NCBI GenBank assembly: GCA_902805475.1
Contig: CADCSX010000023.1
Span: forward strand, 2,294,001-2,358,000
Direction of reading: 5' to 3'
From: Entonaema liquescens
Taxonomy: Eukaryota; Ascomycota; Sordariomycetes; Xylariales; Xylariaceae
DNA: 64,000 bases
The notes beneath the pieces were generated by a model. The model was not told where the DNA came from, searched no databases, and saw only the letters and a list, made by a program, of their open reading frames with translations. Numbering within the stretch: the first letter of the stretch is position 1; the number at the start of each line of letters is the position of its first letter. Of this stretch, positions 56,689-64,000 are shown one piece after another. The translations under genes and the position numbers were made by a program.

Positions 56689-58231
56689 ATGTCGACTGGC
56701 GACATCGCGGAGCTCCTCCGCACAGACTATGATAACTCTCACGAACCGAAACCGACACTCAATTATCGAGCTAATGTGTACGGTGTGATTTTACCCTTTA
56801 TGGTGAGTATCAGATACTAGGAAAGTAACTATACTGGCCGTTCGCTAATTGTGTCAATATAGGTTGCTTCCTATATCTGTGTGATATTGAGGATATACAC
56901 ACGAATAAAGTTACGATGTTTAGGCTGGGATGACTTATTCGTGGTGCTCTTCAGAGTGAGTCTTACTTAAACTGGTCTCCGAGTAGATGTCAAACTAACC
57001 CCCGTGCAGATAACAGCTACCGTTGGCTCTATATTTTTATGCCTTGGTAAAATATCGTCTTCTATCCTCGAAGAAGAGAATGACATAACTAATAAAACCC
57101 AGCAATGAATAATGGATTCGGGGAGCATATTCGAACACTCAAATATGATACTATAATCGCCTTCCAAAAGGCAAGCATTTACTTCCCCTTAGCCATATCT
57201 CCATTACATACCACCCGACGACTAACATATATCTAGTATTTCTATGTATGCCTAGCAACATACGTCATCTCGACTACGCTGGTAAAGCTGTGTCTACTAT
57301 CCCAATACCTGCGCATATTCGAAGCCGGGTCCCGAGCGCGAACAGTCTGCTGGATCGGACTAGCTATCGCCGCGCTCTGGGGGTGTGCTTTCTCCTTCTG
57401 CGCCCTATTCCCCTGCTTCCCCGTCTCCGGGTTCTGGAACTGGGTGTCACCAGCCCATTGTTACGGATTCGGCTCTAAGGTGTCCGAGGAAATAGCCGGG
57501 ACCTTCGCCGGCCACACAGCATCCAATGCTGTCCTAGATGCTATCGTTCTCGCGATCCCCGTACCGCTGTACTTCAGAAAGTCGACGGCATGGAAGCAGC
57601 GGCTAGGCATTGGGATCCTCCTAATCCTCGGCCTTATGTACGTCCCCTCTCACCATCACCATTACCATTACCATCCCCCTTCCCCATCCCCATCCCTACT
57701 AACACAGCCCACCAACATAGCGTAAACCTCCTCAGCATATGGCGCCTGCAAACCATCGTCGCCAACAAAGCCGGTACACACCCCGTCTTCGACCCGACAT
57801 GGTACACGCCGAAGAGCATAATCCTCGCGGCGCTCGAGGTCGACCTAGCCAGCATATGCGCGTCGATACCGACCTTCTGGCCGGCCCTCACGCACTCGTT
57901 CCGCACGACCACCATCTTCATCACGAAGGAGGTGCACATCACGCACCAGCACCGTCGCCTGTCCTCCTCTTCCCCTTTGCAGCTGTCTTTCCTGCGCAGC
58001 GACGACAGACACTACCGCGACGGCTTCGTGCTGCACAACGTCGTGCCCGCGAACCTGGCCGAGGGCGCGGATAGCGGTGGCGAAAAGGATAGGGATAGAG
58101 ACGGGGACGTCGAGGCCTGCGGCGGGTCCCAGGTCCGCTCTGAGGGACGCCGCGGGTTCAAGCGCGAGTGCGAGCGCTTGCGGCTAGTGACCATGGAGAG
58201 CAATAATAGTAGTAAGAAGGAGTATTTGTAG
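56689..58231 (+). CDS. fungal rhodopsin-like (SAT4-type) integral membrane protein
   Basis: Seven-helix membrane protein of the large fungal 'rhodopsin domain' family (DUF/SAT4 type, related to Pth11-like receptors but without a CFEM domain). It carries no retinal-binding lysine evidence. Exons 56689-56802, 56863-56955, 57010-57046, 57103-57170, 57237-57637, 57721-58231 give 407 residues. Hydrophobic segments appear in order: ANVYGVILPFMVASYICVIL, ITATVGSIFLCL, YVCLATYVISTTLVKLCLL, GLAIAALWGCAFSFCALF, AVLDAIVLAIPVPLYF, LGIGILLILGLIVNLLSIW. RIYTRIKLRCLGWDDLF after helix 2 is a family hallmark. The C-terminal tail is long, charged and cytosolic. The fourth intron (57171-57236) uses a GC donor (GCAAGC). 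Ligand and partner are unknown. Confidence 0.87.
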
Positions 58232-58772
58232 TAACATCAAACCAAAGAGAATAGCATCGTATAACAGGGGTTAATCATTTGGGGGTGGTGGTTCGGATGT
58301 TAGAACGAGGTAAATGTTAGGCGTTTTGTTGCTTTGAAGATACCCCTGAATTTTACATTTCCTATCAAGGCAGTTCACTAGCAAAAAAATTCCTTGTAGT
58401 TTTTCTAAATCCTAGGGGTTGGGCACTGTTTCCGGTAGTGAACATTTCATTACTAGGAGAAATAATACTCAACTAGCATTCCACATAACTTCTTCATCCC
58501 CTAAACCCTCGCAACATTACTGAGCTACACCGTATGGTATGCTCCAAAAGACAAGCACCGAGATAACCACGAAATATTTAATGCATACAAAGTAATCTTA
58601 TACCATCTACTTCTTTTACCCTATTCCTACACCCTGGAATAGCCAACCAATCCTAGGTAATGCCTCTATTTTTCCGCACCAAGCCGAACCCTCGTTGACA
58701 AAGTGATTTAAACGCAGACACGTCCTCATAGCCCGATTAAAACCACCAAAGAACTGTATCATGGCAACTACC
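58232..58772. other. convergent intergenic region
   Basis: 3' flanks of the rhodopsin-like gene and the ABC transporter gene; no gene seen. Confidence 0.5.
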
Positions 58773-61700
58773 TCACGCTTTGCTCTGCTTTCTCTTCGCC
58801 AATATTCCACTGATCGGATTCTTGCCCCTGAATCGTAGGTATGTCGAGAAGTAAACCACACCATAATTAAATGCAATGTAAGCCCAGACGATGCCAAAGT
58901 CTCTCCAAATATTGCTGTAGGAGACGCTGAATTGCTTGCCGAACTCGTCTCCGTCCTTGTATTGGCAGAATTCGCAGAGCCCATCTGTGACACTCTGCAA
59001 CTTTCCGCTGGCGACTGCGGTATAATTCGCGGTGTACGTCTCGCAGTCCATGCCCGGAGGAGGGCTGAAGCGCGCGAGTTCACTCGGTTTGCAGTTGACA
59101 GGCTCGCCGTGGATGGCTACAGCAACGAAGGCTTCCAACAAGTAGTGGAAGGGGGTGAGTGGGTACATCCAGCTTTTCCAGAAGTATGGGATCGCCTCCG
59201 GTGGTACGGATACACCACAGAAAGCCACGACGAAAAGGAAGAAAAGGGGGACGAACAAACTTGCTAACAGTTCGTTAGGACTGAAGGCCGCGATGGCCTG
59301 GCCAAAGCTGACATAGTACAATTCGAAAATCATCATGCATAGGAAGGTAAAGCCGGATGGGAAGCCAGTCATTTTGTAGCCCATCAGACCCCACCACCAA
59401 CAGTTGAAATAGATAGCACCGCCAACAATAGCGTAAGGTATTTCCACTAGTACCGCCGCTGTGGTCCACGCAACCCAGGAGTAAATCTTCGCATTATTCT
59501 CACGCGACTGGAAAATATTTCGTGAGTTAAGAAAAACGGGCTGGAGCTGCTGAATGAGCGGGGGCGAGATCGTGAGGTTCATGAAGATGGAGAATAAACG
59601 GGATTGCATATCAATGCTGGCATCACCCAGACGCCAGAATGTGAAGGTATTGAAAAGACCAGTAAATATATGCAGAATCATCTTGCCCATGATGTAATTA
59701 GGGGATCTCCAATAGGCAACGAAAGAACGCTTAACGACTGCTGTTGTCTGGGTCCATAGAGGCATGGCGTATTCGCGGTCATCTTGGACGTTTTTCGAGT
59801 GTTGAGCATTCCGACGCTTCTCGGCCATCTGAGCTATCTCCTTTGACTGCTCCTCGAAGTTCTTAGATTGTGCCCAGGTGTCACCCCAGTCCTGGCCTGC
59901 GTAGTCTGGGTTGCCCGCTCCGATTACCTCCAACATCCACTCAGCTGGGTTTGCATCAGGAGGGCATCGTGGGCCACCGTTCGATTCAAAATATTTGATC
60001 AGTTTCTGGCTGTCTTTTCCGAGCTCGCCTGCGTACACCACACGACCTCCGGACTTAAGTAAGACCAATTCGTCAAAATTCTCAAAAAGAACGGCAGAAG
60101 GCTGATGGATGGTACACAGGATAGCTTGGCCGGCATCTGCTAGTTTACGCAAGAATCTAACGATATTAAATGCCGCCCCTGAATCAAGGCCGGACGTGGG
60201 CTCATCCAGGAACATTAGCAACTCTGGTTTGGACGCAAGTTCAACGCCAATAGTAAGCCTTTTGCGCTGTTCCGCATTAAGACCCTCGCCAACTACTCCT
60301 ATTGTTGCCCCGGCGATGTCTTGCATCTCAAGCAGCTCGAGAATCGTTTCGCAGTAAGCATACTTCTCCTTTTTGGACACTTCCTTTGGTTGACGGAGAA
60401 GCGCAGAAAATTGCAGGGCTTCACGTACGGTTGCAGTTGGCTCGTGGATATCGAGTTGCTCTGCAAACCCCGTGGCCCTCTGGAATGATTTGGGAAGAGG
60501 TCTTCCATCTACCAGGAAATCGCCTGTCACGACACCAAAGGTAATTCTAAAAATCAAAGCTTAGTATGAATTCCATATGGGGGAGTCATTGTAATCTCAC
60601 CTCTGAGCCAAAGTGTTCAATAAAGTTGTCTTTCCGGCTCCGGAAGCTCCCATGAGAGCCGTCAATTTCCCAGGCCTGACAAAGCCCTGCACATTTTGCA
60701 ATAGCTTCCTTTCTCCGCCCTGGTAAGGAATTGTATAGTTGACGTTCTGAAACGTGAATATCGTCTCGTTCTTGGCGACGGTCTGCATAGTTTCTTCATC
60801 TCGTCTTTCTTGAGCCGCGGAAGCCTCTTCAGGGACGGTGACTTTCTCGTTAGAACTCGCGGCTTCCTCATCCCCTTTACCACCTTTGCGGCCTCCAGTC
60901 TCAATGGATTTCTGGAGGCTCTTTGGAACCTGCCCGCGCTTGAAAACCGTTACGGCAGCGCCTCCAGCGTTAGGCTTCATCCTCTCCATGCCTATCATTG
61001 ATATGGCAAGGAAGAAACCAAAGAAAGCCCACAAAATGCCAAAGTTTCGCCAAAGATGGCCGCGCGAGTAATTAAAAGCCACCTGAATATAATCTCCTCC
61101 ATTGACTACCACTTCTCCCGGCCTTGAGCCTGCTAAAGTGCATGACTGGTATTCCGGTGAAGCACCTTCGACACCGTTGGGGACAAGGTATGGGACTTCA
61201 CAAGCCAGCTGCAGGTTGTAAAACTCATTGGACATAAGACACTCGAAACCGTACTGAATCCAATTAATCCAGCGTAGCCAACTAAACCATGGATGCATTG
61301 ACGAAGGCGGGATTAGGTATCCGGCATACACAATAATAATTTGAATTGCAACACCGGTCACCTTGGTGGCGTCATCCAAAGTCTTGAAAAGTGCTGATAT
61401 CGCGCGGAAGAAAGCATAGGTCGTCATCGTAATCAACCATAGAATCAGCAGCGAGATGAAGAACTGAGATGCTGTGGCAGAGAGGCCTGCCATCCAGTAG
61501 ATAATGATATCGAATAGGAAGACTTGAATGAGGACCAGGGGTATATCCACGACAGTTTGCGCCAGGGCGTAGGCTGAAGGTCGATAGAAGGAAAAGTTCT
61601 TGTGCTTGAGTAAGATAGGTTTGGACTCGAACGCAGCAGTCTGCTCAGCAAGGGCCATCAACGCATTAAACATCAAAATAAAGAACAAGACACCGCCTCG

Positions 61701-63557
61701 CGTAAAGGCACCCGCCGCTGTGGTTGGGAGATGGTAAAATAGACTCCCCACTATGAGACTCTGGAAGACGATACCACCCCATTTTCCTATCAGGGACGCT
61801 CTATCTCCCAGCATAACCAGGGTTTGACGTTTGGTGAGAGCGATGACTTGTTGGTAGAATGATATTGTGTAATTCTTTTTCTCATTCTTCTCTGACGTAT
61901 TCTCCGCTCGCTCGCGCCGCTGCTCCTCGAGATGAGCTTCGTAATCCTTGATATCGTCAAGATTACGTTGGTAAGCCTCGCTTTTCCTGTAAATTTCAGC
62001 AAAATCTTGGGCCGATCGCGGGATTCGGTCCTCCCATCCTGGCCTAACGCTGCGCTCGTGCGAGTCGGTAACAGAGGTAAGGAAGTCGGCCGTGGTCCAC
62101 CGTTCAGGGCAGTCAAACCCAAGATCCAAGAAATACTGTTTGGCGCGGTCGGACGGCCCATAGTACAAGCATTGGCCGTTGTCAATCAGTAAAACCTTGT
62201 CGACAAGGTTGTATAGAGATTCGCCGGCTTGGTATAGCGAAACGGCAGTAGAGACCTGGGCCATGTTCGTAAGTGCTCGTAGTGACTGAACATACTCGAC
62301 AGCGGTCGATGCATCCAGCCCCTTACTCGAGTTGTCCCAGCCCTGAACACTGGCCCGAGTAATGAGTGCCTCGGCAATGCTGACACGCTTGCGCTCTCCG
62401 CCAGAAACTCCCCTGATGTATTCATTCCCGACTTTGGTGTCCATTGTATGTTCAATCCAGAGTAGTTTCGCGGCCACTCTGAGAAATTCCCTTACGTAGT
62501 CTTCCCTACTTTCCCCCTCCATTCTTGATTCCTTCCCAGGGGTACGAGTCCGGAGAGCGAAGGTAAGGGTGTGCCTGACTGTTAAGGTAGCATAATGCAA
62601 ATCGTCTTCCGGGTTGTAGATGATCTCGCCCCTGAAATCCTTAGCCATACGCTTCGCATCCGTACCGCCATAAGTCACATCGCCTAGAACATCCTCATAA
62701 CCTGCTCGCTGGTTACAAAAGGTTTTCAAGAATGTCGTGCAACCAGATCCTGGTCTGCCAAGAACAAGTAGCATTTCTCCAGGTCGGACACAGCCATTGA
62801 AGTTACTGAGTAGCTCTCTTACTGGCGGCTTTCCGGTGGCAGCCTTAGGTCCTTTAGTGACTAAATTCAATAAGAATCGTGGAAGGCCGAGGAATAAATC
62901 GCCAACGGTAGGCTGTAAGCTAGCGCCAAGGCCAACACCCTTAACTGTGAGGTTTCGAAAGATGACACCGGCGTGTCTTGTCTTTTCTTCCTCGCTGTGT
63001 TGTTGTCGAGCTTGGCCGAACATGCGGGACATCAGTCGCTCGATTTCATCACTCTCTTCTTGCGACTCGGCGTTAGAGGTAAGACTACGCCGCCGCGAGA
63101 GGGCACGGAATAGATCATCCTCGGTCTCGATTCCACTTTCTCTTCTTTCAGGTTTTGTCTGCTCCGCCGTTGACTTAATCGGCTCGAAGCGAGGCTCCAC
63201 CTCAGTTTTCTCGGACTCGTCAGATGACGATTCGCCAGGGGCTAGCTGAGTTTGGGACGCTGCGATAGTTTGCTTAGAAGTGGATGGACTAGCATCACTC
63301 GGTCTAGCATTCTCTCTAGCAGATAAGGCGGCAGCGCCATCGACATTTAGATTATTCACTCCATTGCTGTGTGTCGATGTGAACGCGTCGGTACCGTTAT
63401 TCATCGATCTAGCCATCGAAATAGAGCTTTCTTGGTTGGCAGCAAGTGAAAATTCTCGACTAATTGTCGAAAGGCGTTTGGTTGGTATGGAGGATGGTGT
63501 CTCGGGGAACCCACCGGGGATATCTACATCTCTTGGAGTAGGTCTGTCGCCGTCCAT
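58773..63557 (-). CDS. full-size PDR-type ABC transporter (ABCG)
   Basis: ATP-driven plasma-membrane exporter of the pleiotropic drug resistance group (Pdr5/Cdr1 type), (NBD-TMD)x2. Exons 63557-60601 and 60546-58773 (55-nt intron) give 1,576 residues. After about 180 disordered residues comes NBD1, with Walker A GRPGSGCTTFLKTF (about residue 265), signature VSGGERKRVSIAEAL and a degenerate Walker B (WDNSSKGLDAST). The first TMD contains FYRPSAYALAQTVVDIPL. NBD2 has a canonical Walker A GASGAGKTTLLNTL, a degenerate signature LNAEQRKRLTIGVEL and Walker B MFLDEPTSGLDS. The second TMD carries VFLNSRNIFQSRE and EIPYAIVGG. This half-degenerate arrangement of the two ATP sites is normal for fungal PDR transporters. 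No frame breaks in 4.7 kb. Substrate unknown; no biosynthetic neighbours. Confidence 0.95.
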
Positions 63558-64000
63558 TGTGACTTTGACAAAGGGTTTCTAAAAACCCTGAGAGAAGAGA
63601 AGACGTGACTTAGACACGTAAGGTATTTTGATTAAGAATGAAGTAAAATGTATAATAAAAATTTATGATGACCGCATCATAGGTATTAGAGGTGTATCTA
63701 ATACGACCAAGACATTCTAGCTTCTGAACGGATATAATTGAAACATAGAACAAGACATCATCATAGAAGCCAGAGCTGATGGGAACAATAAAGAAGATAA
63801 CCACATGTCGGAACCCGGAGACCCTAAGGATGCGGGTCGGTGTTCGGACTCTAAAATTGAACGAGATGTGTTTGTAACACCAGAAAAAAGATACTTATAC
63901 TGTTATAATTAACTGCATGGAAATCGGGCAAGCACGAGGCGTGAATTCTGGGTTCTGATAAGTCTTCTTTTAGTGTGATGAATCGAAGGCGTCAAAGGCG
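63558..64000. other. upstream region of the ABC transporter
   Basis: Promoter-side DNA; nothing coding seen. The sequence CCCGGAGACC around 63815 is G/C-rich, but I cannot assign it to a known drug-response element. Confidence 0.4.

Noticed and set aside
1..64000. CRISPR array, prophage, rRNA operon or bacterial transfer
   Set aside because: No spaced direct repeats, phage genes, rRNA sequence or intron-less bacterial-type operon is present; the RAD57 and 2EXR GC peaks are within fungal families.

Overview
The window is nuclear DNA of a filamentous ascomycete (Pezizomycotina, most likely Sordariomycetes). Genes are split by short introns (about 45-75 nt, GTAAGT/GTGAGT donors, CTAAC/CTGAC branch sites). 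The family mix fits as well: a 2EXR-domain protein, a fungal rhodopsin-like membrane protein, a 14-helix-type MFS transporter, a full-size PDR ABC transporter, and a Pol III subunit, PUF and Rad57 of fungal type. I see no prokaryotic operons, CRISPR, rRNA or convincing tRNA.

Layout: PSP1-domain protein (+, 1.0-3.8 kb); decayed hAT transposase fragment (-, 5.0-5.3 kb); unrecognised small gene (+, 5.4-6.4 kb); ribosomal protein L15 (+, 6.8-7.7 kb); eight-repeat PUF RNA-binding protein (-, 9.7-14.2 kb); a 4.8-kb stretch without a gene; RNA polymerase III second-largest subunit (+, 19.1-22.7 kb) converging on RAD57 (-, 23.1-24.6 kb); secreted/one-pass membrane protein (+, 26.3-27.7 kb); carnitine acetyltransferase (-, 28.3-31.0 kb); MFS transporter (+, 34.4-36.7 kb); 2EXR protein (+, 37.4-38.4 kb); conserved protein of unknown role (-, 38.6-39.5 kb); Rab GTPase Ypt1 (+, 41.1-42.2 kb); a large disordered conserved protein (-, 43.6-46.9 kb); WD40 protein head-to-head with Ctf4/Mcl1 (49.7-50.95 - / 51.5-54.1 +); rhodopsin-like membrane protein (+, 56.7-58.2 kb); PDR ABC transporter (-, 58.8-63.6 kb).

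Most genes are housekeeping (translation, RNA polymerase III, replication and recombination, vesicle traffic, acetyl-carnitine metabolism). The two transporters are not next to any biosynthetic core enzyme, so there is no sign of a secondary-metabolite cluster, and I found no evidence of a new defence or mobile system.

The strongest unexpected signal is a set of reading-frame breaks in conserved genes. Nearly all are in the same direction (one base lost), and many fall in short homopolymer runs: PSP1, PUF (2), Pol III subunit (2, plus one of uncertain type), MFS (2), the 38.6-kb gene (2) and the 43.6-kb gene (about 4). Several essential genes are affected while long neighbours are clean, so I read these as residual base-deletion errors of the assembly, not as gene death. 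Several neighbouring 'ORFs' are therefore pieces of single genes. Other points of interest are 13-nt and 15-nt internal micro-exons, an 11-nt coding first exon in ypt1, and a GC-AG intron in the rhodopsin-like gene.
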